A DNA stretch of 64,000 bases from Hwanghaeella sp964350445 (GTDB lineage: Bacteria; Pseudomonadota; Alphaproteobacteria; UBA8366; Aestuariispiraceae), in assembly GCA_964350445.1 (NCBI GenBank), contig CAYGKA010000002.1, positions 83,926 through 147,925 of the forward strand, read 5' to 3'. This document shows positions 18,365 to 26,418 of this stretch, piece after piece (the first letter of the stretch is position 1; every line of letters begins with the position of its first letter). Both the position numbers and the translations under genes were made by a program. The notes beneath the pieces were generated by a model. It ran no database searches, was not told the DNA's origin, and worked only from the letters and a program-made list of their open reading frames with translations.

Positions 18365-18895
18365 ATGTCGAAACCCGTGATCATGCCGTTCAAGGGTATT
18401 TCCCCCACCATCGGCGCGGACGTCTTCATCGCGCCCACCGCGGCGATCATCGGCGACGTGCGCCTGGGCGATCGCAGCAGCGTCTGGTTTTCCTGCGTCC
18501 TGCGCGGCGACGATCATTATATCGAGGTCGGCGAGGATACGAACATCCAGGATGGCACCGTCGTCCATGTCTTTGAAGGCAAGTTCCCCACCCTCATCGG
18601 CAAGCACGTCACCGTCGGCCATGGCGTGATGCTGCATGGCTGCGTGCTGGAGGACGACTGCATGGTGGGGATCGGGGCCAAGGTGCTGGACGGCGCGCAT
18701 GTGGAATCGGGCGCGGTCGTCGCCGCCGGGGCCGTCGTCTCACCGGGCAAGCGCGTCAAATCCGGTGAGCTTTGGGCCGGCGTCCCCGCCAAGCCGGTCC
18801 GCGAGGTCCGGGACGTGGAACGCGGTTTCATCAATGAGAATTGGCGGCACTACCACCAGAACCTGGCGACGGTTTATCTGAACGAGGCGGAATGA
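18365..18895 (+). CDS. Gamma-carbonic anhydrase family protein
   Basis: Left-handed beta-helix protein of the gamma-carbonic anhydrase/PaaY/CaiE group, 176 residues. Hexapeptide repeats run from about residue 12 to 140 (GADVFIAPTAAIIGDVRLGD onward). The likely metal histidines are in GTVVHVFEG and GHGVMLHGC, with the family's Arg/Asp pattern in VLRGDDHYIEVGEDTNIQDG. ATG 18365 follows AAGGAGACC; the upstream in-frame extension is not conserved. Family members bind zinc or iron and some hydrate CO2, others are thioesterase-linked; the exact activity here is unknown. It is divergent from the Lrp-type regulator. Confidence 0.9.
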   Translation: MSKPVIMPFKGISPTIGADVFIAPTAAIIGDVRLGDRSSVWFSCVLRGDDHYIEVGEDTNIQDGTVVHVFEGKFPTLIGKHVTVGHGVMLHGCVLEDDCMVGIGAKVLDGAHVESGAVVAAGAVVSPGKRVKSGELWAGVPAKPVREVRDVERGFINENWRHYHQNLATVYLNEAE

Positions 18896-18967
18896 TATTT
18901 GGCGGAGGAATAGGCGAACCGCCCCACGGTGCTGGGCCGGGAAAAAATTTCGCCGCGCGCAACAGCG

Positions 18968-19771
18968 TCAGTTTCCGAACCGAAGCTCTCGCGTCGCCTT
19001 GTCTGTATTGACGTCCACGATTTTGCTGAAGGTTCCGTCTTCCCTGATCTCTTTCAAAGCCGCATTTATCGGCTCCAGCAAATAGGATTTTTCCATAACT
19101 TTCGGAATTCCCAGATAGTTGGGGTCGAGTTTCATAGGTGGTTCGACAACCAGGAAGTTGCTCCTGTCCTGTTCCAACTCCGTGTCTTCCCTGAAAAGAG
19201 GCTCCAAGGCGAATGCACCCGGACTTACCAGAACCCCATCCAGACGATCGCGCGCCAACATCTTAAGCTGTCCGACGCGATCATGCGTTTGCACGACATT
19301 GAACAGGCCGGATTTGACGGCGCTGTCGAAGTCGTCACCATAGGAGGCACCGAGTTTTACCCCTATCGTCTTTCCCTGAAGGCTGGTCAGTCCGGAGTAA
19401 GCCAGTGGGCGATCTTTCCATGCCACGAGCACAAGCGGATCTTCATACATCACCGACGAGTAAAACCATGTCTTCTCACGCTCCGTCGTCTTGGAAAGGC
19501 CGATGATCGCACCCTCCCCGTTCCTGCTTTTCTCGAACGCCGTCTTCCACGGCACCATCGTATAGTCGAAGGAAATGCCGGTTCTCTTGGTGACCTCTGC
19601 CAGAATGTCGATCATGATCCCGTGCGGTTTGCCGTCCAGCCCCCGCCAATTCTTGGGATAGGCCTTGTAGTCCGCCAGAACGTGGAGGGTCTCCGCCTCG
19701 GCCCGGCCTGTTGCGAGGAACAGCGCCAGTCCCGCCAGCATCACGAATGCAGATGCCCGGATTTTATTCAT
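18968..19771 (-). CDS. Periplasmic solute-binding protein, family 3 (amino-acid-type)
   Basis: Secreted binding protein of 267 residues with a clear signal peptide (MNKIRASAFVMLAG, cleavage near AEA about residue 26). The SBP_bac_3 fold follows: GIMIDILAEVTKRTGISFDYTMVPWKTAF, LSKTTEREKTWFYSS, LQGKTIGVKLGASYG and a C-terminal FSKIVDVNTDKAT. ATG 19771 is preferred because it opens the signal peptide; the frame starts at 19810. No permease or ATPase genes accompany it, so it may be an orphan sensor or binding protein, as many alphaproteobacterial members of this group are. Ligand unknown. Confidence 0.85.
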   Translation of the reverse strand: MNKIRASAFVMLAGLALFLATGRAEAETLHVLADYKAYPKNWRGLDGKPHGIMIDILAEVTKRTGISFDYTMVPWKTAFEKSRNGEGAIIGLSKTTEREKTWFYSSVMYEDPLVLVAWKDRPLAYSGLTSLQGKTIGVKLGASYGDDFDSAVKSGLFNVVQTHDRVGQLKMLARDRLDGVLVSPGAFALEPLFREDTELEQDRSNFLVVEPPMKLDPNYLGIPKVMEKSYLLEPINAALKEIREDGTFSKIVDVNTDKATRELRFGN

Positions 19772-19956
19772 CGTTCCATTCCCGATCTTCTCACGCCCAA
19801 GCCAAAACATACCGCAACATTAATATTAAAGCATATAAGCACCCGGCACCGACACTTTTCTTAGATTTTCGGGTCAAGCGAGCACCATTCAAGCATCCAC
19901 CGCCGAAGTGGCGTTACACCGTATAATTACAGATCTGTGACATTTTCCTTCAAAAT

Positions 19957-19971
19957 GCGCACGACGTGCGC
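19957..19971. promoter_or_regulatory. 15-base perfect palindrome in the gap before the small ORF
   Basis: GCGCACG-A-CGTGCGC, 7-bp arms around one base, 38 bases before the ORF start at 20010 and shortly after a TATAAT at 19922-19927. Size and position suit an operator or a small hairpin; no regulator is known. The rest of 19772-20009 is AT-rich and shows no gene. Confidence 0.35.
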
Positions 19972-20009
19972 TATCGTCTAAGCCGAGAGACGGAAACTGG
20001 AGGTATGTT

Positions 20010-20255
20010 ATGGAGCTTGCGCTTTTGGTGCTGCTGATCGATCCGACCCCGTCGGCCTCTTTCCAACCGATCAACCAGGTCTTCCGCTATGTCCCTGTTT
20101 ATGAATGCCGGGCGGCGGAAGAGATTTACAAAGCCTATCCCGACCGCATCGCGGTCTGCCTGGACGGGGTGGACGAGGAATTGTCGATCGACGAGATCGT
20201 CGCTCTGGCAAACGAGAACAGGGCGATCCCGCTGACGGGCAAAGTCGTGCGGTAG
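20010..20255 (+). CDS. Small protein of unknown function (81 residues)
   Basis: ATG 20010 follows GGAGG at ideal spacing, so translation is likely. The product is acidic overall, with a short hydrophobic N-terminus (MELALLVLLIDPTPS) too short and polar to be a firm signal peptide. The middle is FRYVPVYECRAAEEIYKAYPDRIAVCLDGVDEEL. Two cysteines are present. I do not recognise the family. It stands alone between the solute-binding protein and the terminator of the glycan locus, downstream of a TATAAT and a palindrome. Confidence 0.55.
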   Translation: MELALLVLLIDPTPSASFQPINQVFRYVPVYECRAAEEIYKAYPDRIAVCLDGVDEELSIDEIVALANENRAIPLTGKVVR

Positions 20256-20330
20256 GGCAACCGCCCCCGGCGACCCGCCAGAAGTGTCGGATACGGCGGC
20301 ACTTGGCGATGCCTCGAAGCCGGGCGCGCC

Positions 20331-20362
20331 AAAAGAAAAGGCCGGTCGCGGGGACCGGCCTT
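20331..20362 (-). terminator. Rho-independent terminator closing the minus-strand glycan operon
   Basis: On the minus strand AAGGCCGGTC, a 5-base loop, GACCGGCCTT form a perfect 10-bp stem, followed immediately by TTCTTTT. It lies 43 bases after the stop of the amidotransferase gene at 20405, which makes it the likely end of the long minus-strand transcript. Confidence 0.8.
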
Positions 20363-20404
20363 GGAACTCTTCTCTGATACGGCGGTATTCGAACCGCCGA
20401 CCGG

Positions 20405-21667
20405 CTATGAAACCTTGTGGCGGAGGCGCCAGCCGTTCTCGCCCTTTTTCCACAAATGCGGCGAGCGGAAAGTATCGGCGATTTCGAAGAACTCGTCCTT
20501 TTCCATATCCAGGTAATCCAGGAATTCCTGAAAATACTTGGTCGGAAATTCTTCGTCGTAACGGTGGACAAGGGCGACGGCCTCTTCCCGGTCGATATGC
20601 TGGTTGCGAATTTCCTGTGACGCATCATAGGTCGTGCGCCCGATACCGAACTTAATCAGCGTGGTCCAGTAGTGATAGACGTCGGTCTTGTCGTCGATGC
20701 TGTTATATTTGGAATAGGTCCCTTCGGTCCGTTCCGTGTTCGCCTTGAAGCCGCAATGCTCGACCGAGTAGTAGTAGTTCTCCTGCGGCGTCCAGGGCAG
20801 GTAGTAGCCCAGGTACCGAACGTCCACCTGCGCTTCCTGCAACAGGGCGGCGGGCGCCGGCAGATAAGGGTCGATCGCCCCCAGGCTGATGCCGTGATCA
20901 GGCAGTTCGTTGTAGGAGACGCCACCGAAATAGAGTGCGTCCTTGTCGATATCCTCGGACGCGAAATAGGTCGCCTTACGTTGGGCGCTGTCGTTCTCGT
21001 CGGTCGGGTTGCCGTATTCCGCTTCGTTCTCGCCATAGAAGACCAGGGGAACACCGAACTTGGCGGCCATGCGCGGGGCATAGTTCTTCTGTCCCAGAAT
21101 GAAGGGCTGGAACGGATGCAGCAGGTTGCGGTAGGCAAGCTGCGTCAGCTTTCGATGGGTTTGGCCGTCGGGCGTGAACAGGTAGTTGTCGAACCCACCG
21201 ATATGAAGCCAGTTCTGGAAATTGTGCCAGCCGGTATCGGTGTAGAGGTGCGGCGACCAGGTGACGGTCAGCGGATGCATCCCGTATTTCACCTTCAGGA
21301 CATGGCTGGCATAGACCGAGTCCTTGCCGCCCGACCCGGGCACGAGGCAGTCATAGGACCCGTTGCGTGAGCGGTACTCGTCGCAGAGCGCGATCAGCTC
21401 CGCCTCGCGCTTTTCCCAATCGATCGTGGCACGCTTCTTTTCCGCAAAACGGCAAGCGTCGCAGATGCCTTCCGCGTCGAACCCGATGGTGGTCTTTTTC
21501 GAGTCCTTATTGTGTTTGAACTCGACCGCCGAAGACGGGCGCTGATTGGAAATGACGCAGGACTTGCAAAACTTCACCTCCGCCGGAAGACCATATTTCA
21601 CTTCCAACGATCCGTCTTCCGGGTCGGTGACGTATGTCTTGCCGTCAATCTCCTGCACTTCAGCCAT
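20405..21667 (-). CDS. N-acetyl-sugar amidotransferase (WbpG/PseA type)
   Basis: Predicted to activate an acetamido group on a sugar and replace oxygen with nitrogen, giving an acetamidino group, using ammonia made by the two following partners. 420 residues. N-terminal metal-type cysteines CKSCVISNQRP (about 34) and CDACRF (about 69) precede a PP-loop ATP pyrophosphatase motif PGSGGKDSVYASH (about 109-121). The later part (FGGVSYNEL, DVYHYWTTLIKFGIGR) is typical of the WbpG family. It is downstream of hisF and hisH paralogues, the arrangement of the P. aeruginosa O-antigen wbpG-hisH-hisF set. The substrate could be a 2,3-diacetamido uronic acid (WbpB/D/E genes at 59.4-62.1 kb) or a pseudaminic acid. 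Start ATG 21667. Confidence 0.9.
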   Translation of the reverse strand: MAEVQEIDGKTYVTDPEDGSLEVKYGLPAEVKFCKSCVISNQRPSSAVEFKHNKDSKKTTIGFDAEGICDACRFAEKKRATIDWEKREAELIALCDEYRSRNGSYDCLVPGSGGKDSVYASHVLKVKYGMHPLTVTWSPHLYTDTGWHNFQNWLHIGGFDNYLFTPDGQTHRKLTQLAYRNLLHPFQPFILGQKNYAPRMAAKFGVPLVFYGENEAEYGNPTDENDSAQRKATYFASEDIDKDALYFGGVSYNELPDHGISLGAIDPYLPAPAALLQEAQVDVRYLGYYLPWTPQENYYYSVEHCGFKANTERTEGTYSKYNSIDDKTDVYHYWTTLIKFGIGRTTYDASQEIRNQHIDREEAVALVHRYDEEFPTKYFQEFLDYLDMEKDEFFEIADTFRSPHLWKKGENGWRLRHKVS

Positions 21668-21689
21668 GCTTCTACTCCAGAATTGAACT

Positions 21690-22310
21690 TTAAATGCTGT
21701 TCGTGAATTTCTTCAGGAACGCCAAACCGGTTTCGCCGCTTTTCTCAGGGTGGAACTGGACGCCGGAGACGGTCCCGCGCGACACCGCGATGGCGACATC
21801 CTTGCCGTTGAAACGTATAGATCCGGCAACGTCCTGCGGGTCATCGACGACCGGCGCGAAGGAATGAACGAAATAGAACTCATCCGCGCCCGGCTCGATC
21901 CCCAAGGCGGGCGCCGCCGGTCCCGGTTGGATTTTGCGCCAACCGACATTCGGGATGCGGTCTGCGTCCTTGGCCTCGATGTCCGGCAGGCGCCTCACAG
22001 TGCCGGGAATCAGGCCCAGCCCCTCGTGCTCGCCGAACTCCTCGCCCTTGGTGAACAGCAACTGCATCCCGACGCATATGCCAAGCAGGGGGACGCCGCG
22101 GGCGACCGCGCCGTGGATGGCGTCGGCAAGGCCGCGTTCCCGCAAGCCCTGCATCGCATCTCCGAACGCGCCTACGCCGGGCAGGATCAACCTTGTCGCC
22201 GCCACGACCCCGTCGCCGGTATGCACCCTTTCGGCCTCGACGCCGATTTTCTTCAGGGCCTGATCCAGACTGAAGAGATTGCCGCGCCCATAATCGATGA
22301 CGGTAATCAT
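21690..22310 (-). CDS. hisH: HisH-type glutamine amidotransferase subunit, glycan-dedicated paralogue
   Basis: Class I glutaminase that releases ammonia from glutamine for its HisF partner. 206 residues, with the HisH N-terminus MITVIDYGRGNLFSL, nucleophile Cys in LLGICVGMQLLF (about residue 81) and the His-Glu pair in GVQFHPEKSG. It overlaps hisF by 4 bases (translational coupling) and is followed by the sugar amidotransferase. Since other his genes are absent and hisF here is divergent, a role in acetamidino-sugar formation is more likely than histidine synthesis. Sequence alone cannot exclude complementation of histidine synthesis. Confidence 0.9.
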   Translation of the reverse strand: MITVIDYGRGNLFSLDQALKKIGVEAERVHTGDGVVAATRLILPGVGAFGDAMQGLRERGLADAIHGAVARGVPLLGICVGMQLLFTKGEEFGEHEGLGLIPGTVRRLPDIEAKDADRIPNVGWRKIQPGPAAPALGIEPGADEFYFVHSFAPVVDDPQDVAGSIRFNGKDVAIAVSRGTVSGVQFHPEKSGETGLAFLKKFTNSI

Positions 22311-23065
22311 AGGCGGACCTCGAACCCGGCATCGGCGATCGCGCGCTTCAGATCGGGAATGTCGAGTTTCTTATAGTGGAAGATCGCGGCGCAGCAGATC
22401 GCATCGCATCCGGTTTCCTTGATCATCTTGATGACGTGTTCCGCCTTGCCCGCGCCGCCCGCGGCAATGACCGGAATGCGGACCGCGTCGCGCACCTGCC
22501 CGATCAGGTCGATGTCGAAACCGGTTTGCGTGCCTTCCTGGTCCACGGATGTCAGCAGAATTTCGCCGGCGCCGAGGCGCTCGCCCTCCTTCGCCCATTC
22601 AAGGACGTCGACGCCGGTCATCTCGCGCCCGTTATCGGTCAGGGCTTCCCATTTTCCGGGAGCCCGGTTTTTCGCCTCGATCGAAAGCGTGATGCATTGC
22701 GACCCCAAGGCATTGGCGCCGCGGGTCAGGAATGCCGGGTCCTTGATGGCGGCGGTATTGATGGCGACCTTGTCGGCGCCGCTGCGCAACGCCGCAACGA
22801 TATCCTCTTCGGTGCGGATGCCGCCGCCGACGGTGAGGGGCACGAAAATATCCTCCGCGGCCTGTTGGACCACGGGCAGGATATTGGAGCGCCCATAGAG
22901 CGAGGCGACGGTGTCCATGTAGACAATCTCGTCCGCCCCGTCGGCATAGTATTTCGTCGCCAAATCGAAAGGCTTCCCGATGACGCGCAGGCCTTCGAGA
23001 TGGATACCCTTGATGACGTTCTGGCTCTTAACGTCGAGCCGCGCCAGGATTCGGATTGGGGTCAT
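22307..23065 (-). CDS. hisF: HisF-type cyclase subunit paralogue (acetamidino-sugar module)
   Basis: TIM-barrel partner of the HisH glutaminase, 252 residues. The normal HisF N-terminus is altered (ILARLDVKSQNVIKGIHLEGLRVIGKP). The phosphate-binding strands VGGGIRTEEDI and IAAGGAGKAEH and the DQEGTQTGFD segment are kept. An AEALTDNGRE-like stretch near residue 137 differs from housekeeping HisF, as in the hisF2 copies of O-antigen loci. It is proposed to channel ammonia to the WbpG-type enzyme. Start ATG 23065; 4-base overlap with hisH. Confidence 0.88.
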   Translation of the reverse strand: MTPIRILARLDVKSQNVIKGIHLEGLRVIGKPFDLATKYYADGADEIVYMDTVASLYGRSNILPVVQQAAEDIFVPLTVGGGIRTEEDIVAALRSGADKVAINTAAIKDPAFLTRGANALGSQCITLSIEAKNRAPGKWEALTDNGREMTGVDVLEWAKEGERLGAGEILLTSVDQEGTQTGFDIDLIGQVRDAVRIPVIAAGGAGKAEHVIKMIKETGCDAICCAAIFHYKKLDIPDLKRAIADAGFEVRL

Positions 23066-23108
23066 GGTTCCGTCGTATCAGGGGTGAATGGCGGAGCGGG
23101 GAATACGC

Positions 23109-24590
23109 TCAGGCGCTCAGGTCCAATTCCTCATGCGCCGTAGCACTTTCGCCCAGGGCGTCGACGGCCAGTTCCACATATTCCTGGGTGAAGTTTTCCA
23201 GGTCTATGTAATCGTATTCGCCAAGGTCGAATGAACAGTCCACAATCGCCGACAACAGGCGCGATGCCTCAGCCCGAATCTCGGACGCCGGCGTCTTTCC
23301 CGATAGCGCGTCGGCCAGATAGCCCTTGAGCTTGGATTCGTCGGATACGACGCGAACCGACGGCAGCGAGTTGTACATGTTGTGATGACCGAATGAGATC
23401 ACCGGCTTTCCGGCGGCGACGGCTTCCAGACCGGCCGTCCCGCAGATCGTCACGACGACATCGGCCGTTTGTGCGCATTTGATTCCGATTTCCCATGGGT
23501 CGAACATCACCACGTTTTTCAGATCCAGGATCTGCCGGTAGAAGTGATCCGGCCGGCGGCCGATCATGCCATAGGGTTCCTTCACCGCCAAAATGGTATC
23601 GGCCGGCAAGTCCCGGGACACGGCGGCGATCAGGCTATGCTGATAGAAATATTCCGGTGAGATGCCATGCAACGCCGTTTCCGGTTCGATATGCATCGGG
23701 AAATAGGCGAACTTCTTACCCTTCAGATCCTCAAGCTTCACCAGCGGCATGCGCATCAGGCGCGCGTATTCGCGCCACATGCGGTACAGCAGCTGCAGGC
23801 TTTGGGACAGGTAATAGCCGACCTTGCCTTTTTCATAGCCGCGGTATTTCCAATAGGCACGCTGCGCGATCAAATAGACCGACCGCTGCACAAGGGTTCT
23901 GAACGTAAACTTGTTCTTGTAGGTCTTCCGCGCAGACAGATGGGAATGATACGGTTCCAGCAGTTGGAGGTCATCCGATCCGGACTTGCTCTCATAGGTC
24001 TTTGCGAAGAGCGGATTTTCGTACATTGGGTTCCATGCCCAATAGTGCAGGTTCTTGTACCGGCTGCCGGCCAGTGCCCGATAAGGAATGCCCATCGCCT
24101 TGCCGACGAAATAGGCGATCACCGGACAGTTCAGGGCAAGCGTTATGGACTTTTCCTTGAACTCCCGCTCCCAGAAGTCCAATTCCTTGCAATGCGCGTT
24201 GACGGCCTGAAGGTAGGTGGTCTCCTCCGACGTCACCGACCGCGGATGGTAGTAGCCGCCCAGTGAATATCCCCTGCCGAAATGCCGGTCGGGAACGATC
24301 AATCTGTTGATCGTTTCGCCGATGAATGATTCGTGCCGGCGCGCGCTTTCAAAAACCTTCTCTTCGTCCAGGTCCGTGTCGAACGCCCTGGCCTGGGCGG
24401 AGTCCACGATTACGATCGAGGCGAAAACGTCGCCGAACTTGGTCCGGTAATACTTCTCTTCCTCTATCGTCGAACAATAGAGATGGATGGTGCTGCCGTG
24501 CTTTTCCTTCAAGGAACGCGCAACCGCCACCATCAGGAAAACCATCTGGGACCGAGCGCCCATGGCTATATTCTTCATGCGACTATTCAT
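23109..24590 (-). CDS. Capsule-polysaccharide-synthesis-like protein, possible glycosyltransferase
   Basis: 493 residues, no signal peptide. The C-terminal half (about 290-440) resembles the capsule synthesis (KpsS/KpsC-like) nucleotide-sugar transferase fold: YFPMHIEPETALHGISPEYF, LPADTILAVKEPYGMIGRRP, then ADVVVTICGTAGLEAVAAGKPVISFGHHNMY, a GT-B-like donor-binding region. The N-terminal part (SQMVFLMVAVARSLKEKHGSTIHLYCST) could be the acceptor domain. It probably adds a sugar or Kdo-type residue, or processes a capsule chain; the donor is unknown. It sits between the CDP-alcohol phosphotransferase and hisF in the same transcript. ATG 24590 used; ATG 24578 is an alternative. Confidence 0.6.
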   Translation of the reverse strand: MNSRMKNIAMGARSQMVFLMVAVARSLKEKHGSTIHLYCSTIEEEKYYRTKFGDVFASIVIVDSAQARAFDTDLDEEKVFESARRHESFIGETINRLIVPDRHFGRGYSLGGYYHPRSVTSEETTYLQAVNAHCKELDFWEREFKEKSITLALNCPVIAYFVGKAMGIPYRALAGSRYKNLHYWAWNPMYENPLFAKTYESKSGSDDLQLLEPYHSHLSARKTYKNKFTFRTLVQRSVYLIAQRAYWKYRGYEKGKVGYYLSQSLQLLYRMWREYARLMRMPLVKLEDLKGKKFAYFPMHIEPETALHGISPEYFYQHSLIAAVSRDLPADTILAVKEPYGMIGRRPDHFYRQILDLKNVVMFDPWEIGIKCAQTADVVVTICGTAGLEAVAAGKPVISFGHHNMYNSLPSVRVVSDESKLKGYLADALSGKTPASEIRAEASRLLSAIVDCSFDLGEYDYIDLENFTQEYVELAVDALGESATAHEELDLSA

Positions 24591-24600
24591 TTTCTTAAAT

Positions 24601-25374
24601 TCAATCCGTTAATGGCGGCGCGTGTTTGCTGCGCCTATGCCGCGCCAGCAGGTGGCTCGCTTCAGACAGGGTCGCGCCGATCCAGATGAGTTCCGGCAGG
24701 AACTGAACCAGGGCGAGCGCAATCAGATAGGGTTGGACACCGAAGAGCGGGGTCGCGATCAGAATGAGGGGGGCGAAGAACGTCCCGTTGACATAGGTTT
24801 CGCCTATGAAAGCCTGAACCTTGCGGGCCGTACGGACCCTCTCTTCCACCGCCGGGTCGATCGGCCCGGAAAGAGAAACCATCCATTCGCGCATGAAGCT
24901 GAGCCGAGCCCGCAGCATTTGGCTGGCCAAGGTCGTGACGGTGACCAACGCCCCCAACAAAAGATATTCTGCCGAGCCATCGTATTGCCATGCCCAGACA
25001 CCGGCGGCCAACGGCGCGCCCTGGACGAAGATGAAATCCGCGATGCCGTCCATGAACTTGCCCCAGTAGGAGGCGTCGTTCTGCAGACGCGCGATATTCC
25101 CATCGACGCAATCCAGGATGAAACAGAAGTAGAAAACCATCGCGGCGCAGACCGGGCCCCACACGAAGCCGGGGACCAGGAACAGGCCCAGCCCGCCAAA
25201 GGCGATCAGCGCCCGCAATATCGTAACCTGGTTTGCACTGAGACCCGCGGCGCAGAACGCCGGCGTCATCAAGTCCCCTAACGGGCGACCGAACCAGCGC
25301 ACCGTGAAGTGTGCTGGAACATTGGCATTGATAGAGGCCTTGACCTCCGCCAACGTCACGCGCCTTCGGGTCAT
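24601..25374 (-). CDS. CDP-alcohol phosphotransferase family membrane protein
   Basis: Integral membrane enzyme that moves a phosphoryl-linked group from a CDP donor to an alcohol with release of CMP. 257 residues with about six membrane segments. The diagnostic motif DCVDGNIARLQNDAS-YWGKFMDGIADF (about residues 88-114) keeps all the Asp, Gly, Ala and Arg positions of the D-x2-DG-x2-AR-x8-G-x3-D-x3-D signature. Most relatives make phospholipids. Here the gene is in a glycan operon whose upstream genes are predicted to make a CDP-linked phosphoramidate, so transfer of that group to a sugar hydroxyl is an attractive but untested role. Start ATG 25374, 10 bases before the next gene. Confidence 0.85.
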   Translation of the reverse strand: MTRRRVTLAEVKASINANVPAHFTVRWFGRPLGDLMTPAFCAAGLSANQVTILRALIAFGGLGLFLVPGFVWGPVCAAMVFYFCFILDCVDGNIARLQNDASYWGKFMDGIADFIFVQGAPLAAGVWAWQYDGSAEYLLLGALVTVTTLASQMLRARLSFMREWMVSLSGPIDPAVEERVRTARKVQAFIGETYVNGTFFAPLILIATPLFGVQPYLIALALVQFLPELIWIGATLSEASHLLARHRRSKHAPPLTD

Positions 25375-25422
25375 CAGAACAAACGATACAGTGTTTCGGA
25401 CAAAGGGTCCGACGCCGGGCCG

Positions 25423-26145
25423 TTAAGCCGCCTGACGCTTTTCAACCAGGTCTTCCAGCGAAGCGTCGCTTTCGGCAAGAACGCGCTTCATCCGGTCATA
25501 GGCGCGGGACGTATCGAAGGTGCGCTTCAGCATGGCCTTCACTTTCGGAATATCGATCCGGTCGATATTGCGCTCGAGAATGTCGAACTGCGCTTCCGAG
25601 TGCTCGATATCCGCATCCTGATGCGCGATGAAGAGTTCAAGTTCCTCGGTGTTGAAGCCGCGCTTGCGGTACTCGTCTTCGAAGAATTTCGAGGTCGGGG
25701 AATACCAGTCCTCGATGCCTGCCGTGACGGACATCAGCGTGAACAGATCCGTTTCCTTGCAGATCGTCATCCATTCGTTGTTGATGTCTTCCAGGTCCTG
25801 GTTGAAGACCGGCCAGGTGGACCGATCGACGACCGTGCCGACGAACAGTTTGAAACGCATGTCGAGGTGATCCATGTGCTCTTCGGTTTCGCCTTCGTCG
25901 TCGATGACCTCTTCCATCGTGGACAACTCGCCGTCCTTGATCACGCCCTTCTCGTTCGCTTCGCGCAACTTTTCCTTATAGATTTCCTGGATCATGCCGC
26001 GCGTGTTCAGCGCCCGGTACAGTTCCACGATTTCCGCCCGCAAGATCTCTTCGCGGGTGAACTTGCCGTCACGCAGACCGGCGCAGAATTCCATCTCATC
26101 GGTCGTCGGATAAGCGGATCGGATAATCTCTTTGATAGTACTCAT
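25423..26145 (-). CDS. Haem-oxygenase-like diiron (TenA/CADD/HDO-type) protein
   Basis: 240-residue all-helical protein of the haem-oxygenase-like superfamily. Candidate metal ligands are in EEILRAEIVELY (helix 1), HMDHLDMRF, and the late FFEDEYRKRGFN then HQDADIEHSEAQFDIL, with the D-x2-H-x2-E spacing of diiron oxidases and oxygenases. Such enzymes oxidise small metabolites (N-hydroxylation, C-C cleavage, PABA synthesis). The substrate here is unknown. ATG 26145 (MSTIKE) is 7 bases after AGAGGAA; an ATG six bases upstream lies on the ribosome site. A 273-base gap (26146-26418) precedes it, holding the palindrome GGAGCGCTCC at 26276-26285 and no gene, so it may have its own promoter. Confidence 0.7.
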   Translation of the reverse strand: MSTIKEIIRSAYPTTDEMEFCAGLRDGKFTREEILRAEIVELYRALNTRGMIQEIYKEKLREANEKGVIKDGELSTMEEVIDDEGETEEHMDHLDMRFKLFVGTVVDRSTWPVFNQDLEDINNEWMTICKETDLFTLMSVTAGIEDWYSPTSKFFEDEYRKRGFNTEELELFIAHQDADIEHSEAQFDILERNIDRIDIPKVKAMLKRTFDTSRAYDRMKRVLAESDASLEDLVEKRQAA

Positions 26146-26418
26146 AACCATTCCTCTTCGTTGTCTGAGCTATGTCGTTGCTCTTGCTGTCTGACGGATA
26201 TCTAGCTGTTTGGGGCTTTCAAAAGCGAACCGGTTTCAAAACGTGATACGCAACGAACCGGCGCTTTAGATCCACGGAGCGCTCCACGCCTATAAGGTCC
26301 ATGGCCCGGGGCGGTCTTTATCTAGGTTTACTGTCCCGGCTCTCCGGAATGCGCGGGCCTCGTCCATACTCAATGCGGGTGGCCCGTCCCGGGGATGTCC
26401 CTACTCGACCCGGGTTTA

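Noticed and set aside
21690..23065. hisH and hisF as part of a histidine operon
   Set aside because: No other his genes are nearby, HisF has a diverged N-terminus, and the pair is coupled to a WbpG-type sugar amidotransferase.
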